The translations under genes and the position numbers were made by a program. Of a stretch of 64,000 nt of DNA, positions 51,441 to 62,900 are shown piece after piece; within the stretch, counting starts at the first letter, position 1; each line of letters starts with the position of its first letter. The stretch is from an uncultured Collinsella sp. (GTDB lineage Bacteria > Actinomycetota > Coriobacteriia > Coriobacteriales > Coriobacteriaceae), in the NCBI GenBank assembly GCA_900541885.1, contig UQKW01000006.1, positions 56,777-120,776 on the forward strand, read 5' to 3'. The notes below the pieces were generated by a model. That model had not been told where the DNA came from, did not search any database, and saw only the letters and a list, made by a program, of their open reading frames with translations.

Positions 51441-53111
51441 TTAGGCCTCGCCGTGCTCCTCTTCCCAGCTGCGGTCGTCGTATTTCTCGACCACGGCGTC
51501 GTCGTCAAAGTGCAGCGGCTTGTCCAGGTTGCGGGGCTTAAAGCCCTCCATGAACTTGTCGCGGCCAAAGCTCTCGGGAATCGCCACGGGGTAGCGTCCG
51601 GTAAAGCACGCATCGCAGTAACCGCCCTTGGGCATGACCTTCAGCAGGCCCTCGACCGAAAGGAAGGCCAGCGAATCGGCGCCGATATACTCGCAAATCT
51701 CGTCGACCGTCTTGTTGGCGCTGATGAGCTGCGACTGCACGTCGGTATCGATACCGTAGAAGCACGGCCAGATGACCTCGGGCGAGTTGATGCGAATGTG
51801 AATCTCCTTGGCGCCGGCGTTGCGCAGCATCTTGACGAGCTGCACCATGGTGGTGCCGCGGACGATGGAGTCGTCGATGACGACTAGGCGCTTGCCCTCG
51901 ATGTTGTCGCGCAGCGGGTTGAGCTTCATACGCACGCCCATGGCACGCAGCTCCTGCGTAGGCTCGATAAACGTACGGCCCACGTAGCGGTTCTTGATGA
52001 GGCCCTCGCCAAAGGGAATGCCGCTCTCGTGCGAATAGCCCTCCGCGGGCGGCAGGCCGGAGTCGGGCACGCCGATGACCAGGTCGGCCTCGACGGGCTC
52101 CTCATGCGCCAGCTGACGACCCATGTCATAGCGGCAGGCGTAGACGCTCTTGCCGTTCATGATGGAATCGGGGCGAGCGAAGTAGACCTGCTCAAAGATG
52201 CAGTTAGCAGGCTCTTCGGCGGCAGGCACGCCCTGCTCGGACACAAGGCCCTCGGCGCTGATGCGCAAAATCTCACCGGGACGGACGTCGCGGACGTACT
52301 CGGCGCCCACAATGTCGAGCGCACAAGTCTCGGAAGCGACGACCCAGCCGCCGGCGCGGGTGACATGGGTGGTGGCGTCGACCGTCGCGGCACCGTCCTG
52401 CGACGGCAGCTGCGAAACGGATGCGGCATCGGCCTGGTCCAGGCCCTCGTCCACCAGCTTGCCCAGCACGAGCGGGCGAATGCCGTGCGGATCGCGGAAT
52501 GCGTAGAGCGCCTGCTCGTTGATGAGCGTCATGGCGTAGCCGCCGCGCACGAGCTCCATGGTCTTGCGAATGCCCTCGCGCAGATGGCCAGTACGCTGAG
52601 TAAAGTAGCCGATGAGTTTGGTCGCGACCTCGGAATCCGAGTTGGAGAGGAACGGCACGCCCAGCTCGATAAGCTGGCGGCGCAGCTCGTCGGTGTTGAC
52701 GAGGGTGCCGTTGTGCGCGAGCGCGATAATGACGCTATTGATGGTAGAGAGGTGCGGCTGAGAGGCTTCCCAGCTCTTGGCGCCGGCGGTGCCGTAGCGC
52801 ACATGACCCACGGCCAGCTGACCGGAGAGCGTCGACAAGTCGGCATTGGAGAACACACGGTCGAGCAGGCCCAGATCCTTGCGGACCATAACCGTACCGC
52901 CGTCACCAACGGCGATTCCCGCCGATTCTTGGCCACGGTGCTGCAGTGCACGCAGGCCAAAGTACGTCAGTCGAGCCACGTCGCGATCGGGCGCCCAGAC
53001 ACCAAAAACGCCGCATTCCTCATGCAGCTGGTCGGAGTCCGGATCATACGTCGACATGGCGTTCACCTGTCCCGCGGCGCGCTCGGCCGCGCGGATGGTT
53101 TCTTGAGACAT
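51441..53111 (-). CDS. purF: Amidophosphoribosyltransferase
   Basis: 556 residues. First committed purine step. After a short propeptide the catalytic Cys lies in EECGVFGVWAP; RALQHRGQESAGI follows, then the PRPP loop VVIDDSIVRGTTMVQLVK. The RBS GAGGGG precedes the ATG at 53111; a second start at 53057 is possible. Confidence 0.96.
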   Translation of the reverse strand: MSQETIRAAERAAGQVNAMSTYDPDSDQLHEECGVFGVWAPDRDVARLTYFGLRALQHRGQESAGIAVGDGGTVMVRKDLGLLDRVFSNADLSTLSGQLAVGHVRYGTAGAKSWEASQPHLSTINSVIIALAHNGTLVNTDELRRQLIELGVPFLSNSDSEVATKLIGYFTQRTGHLREGIRKTMELVRGGYAMTLINEQALYAFRDPHGIRPLVLGKLVDEGLDQADAASVSQLPSQDGAATVDATTHVTRAGGWVVASETCALDIVGAEYVRDVRPGEILRISAEGLVSEQGVPAAEEPANCIFEQVYFARPDSIMNGKSVYACRYDMGRQLAHEEPVEADLVIGVPDSGLPPAEGYSHESGIPFGEGLIKNRYVGRTFIEPTQELRAMGVRMKLNPLRDNIEGKRLVVIDDSIVRGTTMVQLVKMLRNAGAKEIHIRINSPEVIWPCFYGIDTDVQSQLISANKTVDEICEYIGADSLAFLSVEGLLKVMPKGGYCDACFTGRYPVAIPESFGRDKFMEGFKPRNLDKPLHFDDDAVVEKYDDRSWEEEHGEA

Positions 53112-53396
53112 GGCATCCCCTCAGAGCCTCGTATTTTGGCGTTACCCGCCTTATTATACGCACGGCGCGACGCGCTCCCCAGCGCATGAGCAGCGCTTTT
53201 TAAAAGCCCACCGAGCTAATAATCCGTTTTGCGGCCAAACATTTTATCGGTCTGTCCAGTGCAAGCGCCCGCGCCCCCAGATGGCCGCCGCGTCCACCGT
53301 TGAGGGTTGCATTGTTGCAATTGGGACGTTCGTCCTGTCTTTTGGCAGGTCGACGGCGTATCCTTGTAATCTAGGACAAAGCGAGAAAGGTTCTGT

Positions 53397-54626
53397 ATGG
53401 ATCGAAACGGACTCGACCCCAGCGTCCCCAGCGCCACGGAGGTCAAGAAGATTCCCCTCATCATTAAGGTGTACGCCGTCCTGTGCATCCTGTCCGGCGT
53501 GGGCACACTCCCGTCGGTCGCCGCCTTTATGTGGCAGGTCATCACCGCACTCATCAACGGCAACGCCGCCGAAAAGCTCGGCGACAATATGCTGGTCTCG
53601 GTTGGACTCATCGTCGCCGGCATCATGCTCTCTGCGGCAAGCGCCGTCATCCTGATCATCTTTGGCCTGGACCTTATCAAAAACCAGCGCCGCAACGCCG
53701 CCCGCCTGTCCTACATCCTTATTGCATTCACCGTCGTCGAGCTTTTGGTCGACGTGATGCTCCGAGGTATCGGGCTCTTCTTGCTTCGTCCCGCTATTCA
53801 GCTCGGTATCCTCATCGCGCTTTCAGCCACCGTCGATCCTACGCTTCGCCAGGAGCGCGAACTGCAGCGCCGCCTGCAGGAGATGCTCGACCGCGACGCC
53901 GCCGCCGAGGGCATGCTCGGCCGCGATGAAACCGGCGAGGGCTACATCAAGCTCAACTACTTCAACCTGTTCTGGGTATTCCTCGTCTGCTGCGTGCTCG
54001 GCCTGATCGCCGAGGACATCTGGCACATGACGGTCAACGACCCAGGCGTCTACCAGGACCGCGCCGGCATGCTGTTTGGTCCCTTCAGCCCCATCTATGG
54101 CTTTGGTGCCGTACTCATGACCATGGTGCTCAACCGCTTCTATAAAAAGAACCCCATCATCATTTTCCTGGTAAGCGCTGTGCTCGGCGCGAGCTTTGAG
54201 GTGTTCGTGGGCTGGTTTATGCAGACCTCATTTGGCGTGGTCTCGTGGAGCTACTCGCACATGAAGCTGTTTGGCATGCCCGACCCACTCGCCGTCCTTA
54301 CGGGCGGACGCACCTGCACGGGCTTTGCCTGCCTGTGGGGCCTGGGTGGCCTTATCTGGATCAAGCTGCTGCTGCCGAGGCTGCTCAAGCTCATCAACAT
54401 GATTCCGTGGAAGAGTCGCTACTCGGCTACCGTCATCTTTACCGTCATTATGCTGGTCGACGGCGTCATGACGCTGCAGTCGCTCGACTACTGGTGCCAG
54501 CGCGTCAACGGCACGGAGCCGGATATTCCCGTCGCGCAGTTCTACGGCAAGTATTTCGATAGCGACTACATGGAGAACCGCTTCCAGAGCATGACCATGA
54601 GCCCCAAGGATGCGACGCGCGTGTAG
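53397..54626 (+). CDS. CmpB-like multi-pass membrane protein (putative ABC transporter type IV family)
   Basis: 409 residues with about eight membrane helices. The C-terminal half (NLFWVFLVCCVLGLIAED, GPFSPIYGFGAVLM, FGVVSWSYS, GGRTCTGFACLWGLGG) fits the CmpB family, common in Firmicutes and Coriobacteriia and of unknown function. The N-terminal half has four helices and a short charged loop. It stands alone with its own terminator. Confidence 0.82.
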   Translation: MDRNGLDPSVPSATEVKKIPLIIKVYAVLCILSGVGTLPSVAAFMWQVITALINGNAAEKLGDNMLVSVGLIVAGIMLSAASAVILIIFGLDLIKNQRRNAARLSYILIAFTVVELLVDVMLRGIGLFLLRPAIQLGILIALSATVDPTLRQERELQRRLQEMLDRDAAAEGMLGRDETGEGYIKLNYFNLFWVFLVCCVLGLIAEDIWHMTVNDPGVYQDRAGMLFGPFSPIYGFGAVLMTMVLNRFYKKNPIIIFLVSAVLGASFEVFVGWFMQTSFGVVSWSYSHMKLFGMPDPLAVLTGGRTCTGFACLWGLGGLIWIKLLLPRLLKLINMIPWKSRYSATVIFTVIMLVDGVMTLQSLDYWCQRVNGTEPDIPVAQFYGKYFDSDYMENRFQSMTMSPKDATRV

Positions 54627-54660
54627 CGCCACGCAATGCCGAGATTTTCCAACGCACAGA

Positions 54661-54703
54661 AAAGCCCGCTGGCAGACTGATTTGAACTGCCAGCGGGCTT
54701 TTT
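54661..54703 (+). terminator. Terminator after the CmpB-like gene
   Basis: AAAGCCCGCTGGCAG pairs with CTGCCAGCGGGCTTT, with a T run. Confidence 0.9.
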
Positions 54704-54726
54704 GTTGGCGAGTGCTGCTGCCGGCA

Positions 54727-55143
54727 TTATGCCTCGCGCTCGACCTCGCTCACACACTCATTTTTGATGGTACCGACGAGCGTCTGCAGCGCATCGACCA
54801 CATGCGGGCGAATGTCCCCGCCAATGAGCACGAGCATGATGTCGTCGCCCACGGTAAGCTCGCCGCTCGCCAGCCACACGCGCACATAGCCGATACCCGG
54901 CATCGCGCGCGTTGCCTCGATAGCGTCCTGCACCTTTTCGGCATCGTAGTCAAAGACCATGCCGCCTACCTTATGTCCAGGCGCCACACCATCTGTCTCG
55001 ACCCCACGCACCTCGGACTTAGGCGTCGCACGCACCACGCCGTTGTGTGTCAGGTACATACCGCAATCAGCCGCCGAAACATCGGCCTTGGCTTCGCGCA
55101 GCCAAGCATCAACCGAAGGCATCGATTTGCCGCTTTCAAGCAT
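54727..55143 (-). CDS. MoaE-like protein
   Basis: 138 residues. VSAADCGMYLTHNGVVRATP, then MVFDYDAEKVQDAIEATRAM, VWLASGELTVGDDIMLVLIG and RPHVVDALQTLV follow the outline of molybdopterin synthase large subunit. The usual C-terminal KKE active-site motif is not evident (IKNECVSEVERE). No other molybdenum cofactor genes are nearby. The start at 55143 follows AGGAG at the right distance; 55146 is an alternative. Confidence 0.7.
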   Translation of the reverse strand: MLESGKSMPSVDAWLREAKADVSAADCGMYLTHNGVVRATPKSEVRGVETDGVAPGHKVGGMVFDYDAEKVQDAIEATRAMPGIGYVRVWLASGELTVGDDIMLVLIGGDIRPHVVDALQTLVGTIKNECVSEVEREA

Positions 55144-55198
55144 CATTTCTCCTTTTGATTTCCAGGGTAGTCTTTTTGGGACAGGGCTCCCGGACACC

Positions 55199-56197
55199 TT
55201 ATTCCTCGACCGGCGTGAGCACCATGACTGCGCGCGTATTGCTAAATGACAGCGAACGGCAGGTCACAAGCGTTACGACCTTGGTTGCCGAAGCGGCGCG
55301 ATCAGTGGCATCGCTCGCCACGGCAGAGGCACCGTCGAGCATCTCGGACAAGTAATTCTTCAGTCCGTCATCGCCCTCAAAGTTGGGCGTGCGCGCCTTG
55401 GCATACGTGTCCTCGACCACCTTGGTCGCCAGCGGACGCAGCTTATACGTCGCATCGCGTGTGATGTAGTACACGTATTCCATGCTGTCGAACGTCGCTT
55501 GATCGGTCGTATCCGAAATCACGTTGAACATCGAACCGTCGTTCATATGATGACCGTAAATCGTGGTCTGCTGATCCACCATGCCCGGCGCGGTGTCGTC
55601 GCTATCCAAGAAGATGGCTCCCGAGGCATTGGCGGTGCCGTCGAACAGCGTGTTGAGGTACTTGGAGTTGTTGTTGGTCTGCACCACGGGGTAGTTGATG
55701 TTGGTGCCGGGCGCGTAAATCCAACCCACAACCTCGGGATTTGTCTGGGCAAGCGCATTGAAGTCGATAATCGGCACGCCACTGGCGTCCTTATCGCTCA
55801 CATATTGCTTTTCGATCTTTTGATACGACTCGCTCGCCTGCTTGTAGCCAATCTGCGCGTTGATAAAGATGGCGGCAGCGGCAACGATCAGGCCAATGCC
55901 GATGATGATGAGCAGAATGGGAATGACGGAGCGGCGCTTTTTGCGCGGCGGCTCGGTATAGCTCGATGGCGCGGTATGCGCCGAAGAGCGAGGTGACTTC
56001 TTGGCCGTACTGTATGACGAAGGGCGATATGCAGCAGGCGTATCCTGACGGCGATGTTTCGCCGGCGTCACGGGGCGCGGCGCACGCGACTGCTGAGGAG
56101 AGGATGTCCGACCCTGCTGCGGCGCGCGGGCTGCTCCCGACTTGGCTGGATCGGGAATCCGAGAAGCCGAAAAACGCTTTCCCTGATAGTCGGACAT
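55199..56197 (-). CDS. srtB: Class B sortase
   Basis: 332 residues. A long basic cytoplasmic N-terminus (about 88 residues, Pro/Ser/Arg-rich) precedes one membrane helix (RSVIPILLIIIGIGLIVAAA) and the sortase domain with the catalytic His in YGHHMNDGSMF and Cys plus Arg in LVTCRSLSFSNTR. It joins surface proteins to the wall or to each other. Candidate substrates here are the proteins ending in LAATGD and IPVTGD, although their motifs are more typical of other classes. Confidence 0.92.
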   Translation of the reverse strand: MSDYQGKRFSASRIPDPAKSGAARAPQQGRTSSPQQSRAPRPVTPAKHRRQDTPAAYRPSSYSTAKKSPRSSAHTAPSSYTEPPRKKRRSVIPILLIIIGIGLIVAAAAIFINAQIGYKQASESYQKIEKQYVSDKDASGVPIIDFNALAQTNPEVVGWIYAPGTNINYPVVQTNNNSKYLNTLFDGTANASGAIFLDSDDTAPGMVDQQTTIYGHHMNDGSMFNVISDTTDQATFDSMEYVYYITRDATYKLRPLATKVVEDTYAKARTPNFEGDDGLKNYLSEMLDGASAVASDATDRAASATKVVTLVTCRSLSFSNTRAVMVLTPVEE

Positions 56198-56233
56198 GGC
56201 TCTCCTTATGCTGCAAATGGACTGGCAGAGCGC

Positions 56234-56698
56234 TTAGGCGTCAGCCATCTCCTGCTTCATCTTCTCGATAACCTTGCGGTACTCGAGGTCGCATGCGCCC
56301 AGAATCTGCGTGGCGTAAATGGCAGCGTTCTTGGCACCGTTGATGGCCACACAGGCAACGGGCACGCCCGAAGGCATCTGAACCATCGACAGCAGTGAGT
56401 CCATACCACCCAGATCGCTCGTCTTCATAGGCACGCCGATGACCGGCAGCGGCGTAAACGCAGCCACGACACCGCCCAGGTGAGCAGCCTTGCCAGCGGC
56501 AGCGATAATCACCTTGATACCGCGGTCGGCAGCAGTCGAGGCCCACTCATGGACCTTCGCCGGCGTGCGGTGCGCGCTTGCAATGACAAGCTCATAGGGC
56601 ACGCCCAGCGCCTCGAGCTCGGCGGTGCAACCTTCCATAACGCCCAGATCGGACTTGGAGCCCATGATGATCCCGACAACCGGCTTCTGATCTGCCAT
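56234..56698 (-). CDS. purE: N5-carboxyaminoimidazole ribonucleotide mutase
   Basis: 154 residues. IIMGSKSDLGVMEGC, SAHRTP, AAAGKAAHLGGVVAA and PVIGVPM identify PurE, a purine-synthesis enzyme. The start at 56698 follows AGGAGG at nine bases. It is separate from purF-M-N. Confidence 0.96.
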   Translation of the reverse strand: MADQKPVVGIIMGSKSDLGVMEGCTAELEALGVPYELVIASAHRTPAKVHEWASTAADRGIKVIIAAAGKAAHLGGVVAAFTPLPVIGVPMKTSDLGGMDSLLSMVQMPSGVPVACVAINGAKNAAIYATQILGACDLEYRKVIEKMKQEMADA

Positions 56699-56794
56699 AA
56701 ACAAAGACCTCCTGTTGAGAGCGGTGACGCGGCGGATCCGCGACCCTTAACTACAGAGAGTAGTATAGCTGCTCCCGTCCCTGCGGTCTGCGTG

Positions 56795-56880
56795 GTGCTT
56801 TGCGGGCGGGCCAGGCTTTATCTTCACTCCGGTTGCTTCGCAAAGTCGTTCAGATAAAGCCTGGCCCGCCCGCAAAGCAC
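56795..56880. repeat. 86-bp perfect hairpin
   Basis: A 29-nt arm (56795-56823, starting GTGCTTTGCGGGCGGGCCAG) pairs without mismatch with 56852-56880 across a 28-nt loop. It lies between purE and the GH31 gene, followed by a 35-bp direct repeat. Confidence 0.88.
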
Positions 56881-56885
56881 CCCTC

Positions 56886-56920
56886 GACCTACCGGGGATT
56901 GCCATGACGTACGTTAGCTG
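56886..56920. repeat. 35-bp direct repeat, left of the GH31 locus
   Basis: About 30 of 35 bases match 63791-63825 in the same orientation (core CCATGACGTAC). The pair brackets the GH31 gene. Confidence 0.75.
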
Positions 56921-56924
56921 AAAT

Positions 56925-56966
56925 AAAAAAGCGTGCCCACCGTCCTTGGGTGGGACGGCGGGCACG
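56925..56966 (-). terminator. Terminator of the GH31 gene
   Basis: On the minus strand CGTGCCCGCCGTCC pairs with GGACGGTGGGCACG, then a T run. Confidence 0.9.
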
Positions 56967-56987
56967 TTTGCTTAGTTGTCGCTGGGA

Positions 56988-59900
56988 CTACTCAGCCTTA
57001 TTGCGACGGTGGAAGAAGGCACCGATCGCAGCGATGATGGCTCCAAGGCCACCGACAGTCGCGACAGTTGCCGCCGTTTGATCGCCAGTAACGGGGATCG
57101 CCGAACCGTTCTTCTTGCCGCCCTGGGCCTTGTCGCCTGCGGGCTTGCCCGCCTGGCTGCCGCCGTTCGAGCCATTGCCGGAACCCTGGTTGCCCGAACC
57201 GCCCTGGTTGCCGGAGTCGGCATCCTTAAGGCCCTCGATGGCCAGCTTGAGCTGGTCATAAGCCGCCTGGAGCTGGGTGTCGGAAGCATTCTCATCACCC
57301 AAGACATCCTCGGCGTAGGTAATGGCATCCGTCAGGGCCTTGACGGACTCGGCCGTCTTTCCCTTGGTGTCAGTCTCCTTCGCCTGCTTGACCAGGGCCT
57401 TGAGCTGTTTCTTGGTCGGGTTCTCAACTGGGGTCACCGGGGTCTTCTCGAGCGCGTCACGGGCATCCTCGAGCGCCTTGAGTGCCTGGTCGACCTCGTC
57501 CTGCGTGGCGTTCTCGTCGCTCAGGATGGCGCGGGCGCTCGCCAAGGCGTTCTGGAACGCGGTCCAGGAAGCCTCGGTGTAGTCACTGGCCTTAAGGTCG
57601 CCGGCTGCAACCTCGGCATCAACCTTTTCAATCGCGGCAGTGAGGTCGTCCTTCGCCACCGGATCGGGAACGGCCGCACCGTAGAACTTGAGTTCCGCCA
57701 TGCTGCAGTAGGCGTCAACGCTGCCACCGCCGGCGTGGAGCACCTTGACGGTCACGTAGCGACCGCGCGCGGCACCAAAGCTCATCTGCTTCCAGTCGCC
57801 ACGGTCGGTGAGCACGCGGCCGTCGTTGTCGAAGGTAAACGTACCCATCGACGCGGCGGTGCCCATCTCATAACCGTCGGCGGTGTCGGAGACCAGCACC
57901 TCGGCCTCAAAGATATCGCCGTTCGTGCCGCCGTCCTGGCGCGGCAAGAACGTGACGTCGGTGAGATCGTAGTCGCGGCCCAGGTCGACGGTCAGGTGCT
58001 GGGGCATACCGGTCTTATAAGCATAGTCGCTGTGCCAGAGCGTCTGCTCATCGCCGTCAAGAGCGTTGACGGCGTTGCTGCCCTCATAGTCGGCCTCGCT
58101 CGAGAAGCCGGTCACCTTGACGTTCTCGCGGTTCTCGGGCGTGTTGATGAGCTTCTTCTCATCAACGGGGCGCATCTTGAGGCCGTCGATTGCCTTTTCG
58201 ATCTTGGTCGTAGCGTCTGCGACATCCTTCTTGCTATAGCTGCCCTGGCCGCCGTCGAGAAGCTTCTGAGCCGCCTCGACCGCAGCGGTGAGAGCTGCAT
58301 AAGAATCCTTGGTGTAGACGGACTCGCTGTAGCCCGCGGCCTTGGAAAGCGCCGCCATGAGCGCAGAGGTGTCGACACCAGCCTTGACCTCGACCTCATA
58401 GGATGCGGTCTTGGAGGGGTCGAGCACTGACGCCACCGTGATCGTTGCCTTGCCGGCCTTGTTGGCACGCAAGTAGTAGTTCACGCTATCGCCGGCCTGA
58501 ACAGCGGAGACGCTCACCACAGAGGAGTCGGAGCTCTCGACCGTCACATAGGGGTAGCCGGCGCTCTCGGGCGTGGCCTTAGCGTCGACGAGCGTAACGT
58601 CGCCCTCAAAGAACTCGGTCTGGTTCTTGCCCAGCTCGATACCCTCGATGGCCTCGACACCCTGCGTGTAGTTGAAGTTGATCTCGCGCAGTGTGAGCAT
58701 CTGGTCACCCGATGCCTCAAGCGGCGTGATCTCGACCTTAGTCGCCTTCTTGCCCTTGTTCTCGGCAGAGAGGCCAAAGGCGTAGCGAGCCTGGAAGGAA
58801 TCGTACTCCCCACCCGCGAACTCCTGGGTCGAGCCATCCTCGAACGTCACGGCGGCCTTGATCTTCTGCACGGTGCCGTTACCGCCGTCGCGGTTGACGA
58901 CCTCAACGGCATCGAGCTTCAATGGTGTCTTAAAGGCAAATGTCATCGTGGTGGGAAGCTTCACGTAACTCGGAAGCTTGCCCTCGCTGTCCCAGTTGCC
59001 GCTCCAGTTCCACAGGAACTCAAAGCCGTTGTCGCCCTCATCGTTATCGAACAGCGCGTTATAGCTCTTCTGCTGAATAAGCTTCTCGACGTTGGAACCG
59101 TCGTCGGTCGTGAGCTCGTCGTTGGTCATCGTGATGTTGAAGGCATCCTGACCGTACTCGGCAACCGTGGGCTGCGGAACGTCCGGCATCGTCACGGTAC
59201 CGTCACTCGTAAACTCGAGCGCATCGCACGCCGGACCGATGAGCCAAGACGTCGAGGGCAGTTCAACCTTGCCGGCCGTCTTGGCCTTGAGTTTGAAGCT
59301 CGCCACCGCGCCAGTGCCGTTGTAGAGCTTGCCGTCGCCGCGGTTGGCAAAGGCGAGGTTGATGGTCTGTGTGCCGTCCGCGAACTGGACCTTCTCGCGC
59401 GACAGGTTCTCCATGCCGGCGGTCGAACCATCCTGCGAGATGCTCTCGGACACAAACTCAAACTGGTCACTCTTAAAGTTGACGAGCGCGCCCAGGGCGT
59501 TGACGTTCTTGGCGTCGGCCGCATAGACATCGACGGTGATCTCATCGCCGGCATCGACCTCGGTCTTGCTCGGAATCACCGCGAGCTTGCCGGCGACCTT
59601 GCCTTTCTGCTTGGTACCGCCATCAAGCCCCGCCATGGTAAACGAGTAGTCGTAGACATCATAGACCCCGTTGCCGTTGAGATCGGCAAAGTGGTCGCGA
59701 ATCTGCGAGTCGAACGTCGAGGTATCGGGCTCGCGGTTCTCGAGACCCAGATAATTCTTCATGTTGGAAAAGTCGCCATCGGAGATCGTTGCCTTGTTGA
59801 GGTTGGAACCCACAGCAAAGCCGTCCGTACCATCGGCCTTGTAGATGGCGATCTCGGACGCGGAGAAGAAGTTACCAACCGAAGCGAGCGGCGTCATACG

Positions 59901-62900
59901 CACGTAGCGTGCGGCCACGGCGCCGTCGAACGTCACCGTTTTGCAGGCGGCGGAGCGCTCCCAATCGACCTCCTGGCTCGTCCAATGGACACCGTCGAGA
60001 CTCGTCTCGATGCGCATCTTGGTCACAGTGCCGTTGCCGGCGTCGGTACGCGGATAGTACTCGAGCTTGTCGAGCTTGTAGGCGCGGCCGTAGTCGACGG
60101 TGAGCGCCTTGCCCAGGTCGTTGCCGCCGGAGTGGAAGCCGCCGTCGCTCGTCTGGAACTCATGGTCGAAGGCGAGATCGGCCTTATGGCTGCCGTAGAT
60201 TGAGCCCTCCCAGGTGATCTTCTCGGCCTCGGGCACGTTCCGCCATGGGTCGAGGGCGGAGTTCGCCGCGAGCACATCGCTCCAGCGGGAGTAGCCCTCG
60301 GCGTTGCGCGAACGGATCTGGTAGGTGTGCTTGCTATTGTAGGCAAGATCGGTATGCGTGAATTCCGCTGCATCGCCCACGGCGAACACGGTGCCATCGA
60401 CCTTAAGGTCGTAGGAGGTAGCACCATCGACCTTTCCCCAGGTGAGCTTAATGCTCGTGGGAGTCGTGGCGTCCTCGGGGGCAGCAAGGTTCGCTGGTGC
60501 GGAGAGGTTCTCGTTGAGGCGGTCGGCCGCGAGCGTGGCGTCGGCGTTCACGAAACCGCCCAGCTCGAGCGTCTGCTCCGCTGCAGCGACATCGGTCTTC
60601 GCAAACTTGACGTAGACCTTGGGGTTCGTGGTGATCTTAGTGTCGTTGAAGCTCTCGCCCTTCTCGGCCTCGGTGCTGTCCGCATCGCTGCCGTAGTGGT
60701 TGAGGTTGGGGCTTTCGTTGTAGAAGTAGACCGCTTGGCCAGCCTCGGGGGTCGCGGCGTCGAAAGCCTCCTGTGAGTCGACCTCGGTCACGTTGAGCGC
60801 AGTGCCGCCATTCTTGGCGATGACGCTCGCAGGCTTGGCGGACACGTTGGCCACAAAGGTCGTGGTACGGTTGGAATCGTAACCACTATAGCTGCCCTGG
60901 GACGCCGCAGCGGTAAAGGTTGCGGTGCCGCCCGTGGCCTTGGAGCTAAAGACGGTACTCACATGGTCACCGTAAGAGATATTGTCGATCGTGCCGTAGG
61001 CATTGTCCTCAGTCGTTTTGTTCTCGATGGAGGAGCCGTCGTCCTCGTACTGCGTGAAGCTGCCCTCACCCTCGGTGGCGAAGAACTCGACGATACGCTG
61101 GCTGCGGTCAGTGCCCTTGGTGTTGGTCTCGGTCACAGCCTCGGGGTTGTTGTTCTCGGCATACATCGGCACGATGGAATTGCCCTTTACAAAGAGCGGC
61201 AGCTTCCAGAGCGGAGCATCGTAGTTGTTGAGGACCTGGCCGCCGCGGTACTGCTTACCCGAGAAGTAGTCGATCCAGATGGTGGGATTATCATCGGTGC
61301 CGTAGTTGGGAAGGTAGATGCCGTTGCGAACGTCATTGCCCTTGTCATCTGCCTGGGTATCCTGATACACCGGCGCAACCAGGAAATTCTCACCGAACAT
61401 ATACTGGTACTGCGTCGAAGTGCTCGCGGCGTACTCGGAGTTGTCGGAGAGCAGCATGGCGCGGATCATGGGCAGGCCGGTATCGCCGTTACCCGTATCG
61501 ATGTTGGCCGCCGAAGCCGCACTCGTGTAGATATAGGGCATGAGCTGCGCTTTGAGCTTGAGGTAGAAGCGCGAGATGCCCGTGTAGGGATCGCCGTGCG
61601 TCATGGGCGACTTGCGGTAGGTGCCCCAACCGTCCATGTCGAGCATAGAGGGCGTGAACGTCTTCCACTGGTAGTCGCGTGCCGAGATGATGGGGTCGCC
61701 GCCAAAGATGCCGTCCATGTCGGAGCCGATGTTGGGGTTGCCCGAAAGACTCTGACCGATATACGTGGGGATATGGAAGCGGATGTACTCCCAGTTGCCG
61801 CCGTACTGGTCGCCGGTCCAGATGCCGCCAAAGCGCTGCGTGCCGGCCCAACCATCGAGCGTAATGATGTTGGGGCGCTTGTTGGCGCCGGTCGTCACCG
61901 TGTCATAAGCCGTCTTGATGCCGTTAAGACCAAAAGAGTAGCCAGAGCCAACCCAGGCGACGTCGGTCTTGAGGGTAGTGATGCCTCCCGTCTTGACCTC
62001 GGCGTCGAAGTCGCGAAGCAGGTGCCACGGAGTCTCGGAGTTGCTATCGGGCTCAAGGTTGGACTGGGTCCACAGGCCCGTGCTCACGCCCTTGGAGTTA
62101 GCGTACTCGGTGAACTTCTTAAGGTTGTCGACGTTGGCGCGCACGGCGTTGAGGCGCTCGGCAGAACTCGTTCCGTCGGAGTTGACGCCGCCGGTCTTGT
62201 AGTAACCGTTCTGGCCATAGCCGGCACCGTAGCCGTCGTTCGGCAGGAACCAGCCGAGCGGCATGTCGTTGTCCTCGTAGTCATCGATAACCTGCCGGGC
62301 AGAGAACTGGCGGTCGAAATCGGTCGCCTTCATGTTCTCGGTATCGACCGTAGGACCTTCACCGTTGAGCGTCTCGGACGCAAGCGTGCCGTCGAGCTTG
62401 TAGCCCGTCGCCATGCCAGACTCGTACTTAACGTCGCCCTTCTCGCTCGAGGACTTGCTGCCCTTGGTCTCCCACTTCTTCTGACCCGAAGTCGTTGACC
62501 AGCCATCACGGTTATAGGCATTCAGATGACCCAGGTAGAAACCGTATTCGGGCAGCAGCACCGGATTACCGGTTACCTTGTAGTAGTCCTGCAGCATCTC
62601 GGTTGCCACGTTCGAGGCGCCATCGTTGGTCGCCACGAAGTAGTAGGCATCGAACTCATTCTCGCTGTGCGAAGTCGTGACCGTCGATGCATCCGTAGAA
62701 CCGAAGTCGTAGGAACCTTCTGCGAACGTGTTTCGGAGCACGCCGTAGCCGTCACTCGTCCAATAGAACGGGTTGGGCGAAGCAACGCCGCCATCGGTCC
62801 AGTTGTTGGTGTTGGAGATGGCGATGGTCTGGTTGGTGTGCAGGAAGCGGCCGTTCTGAGTACCGCCGCCAAAGAAGTTCTCGGACTTCGCCTTGGCGAG

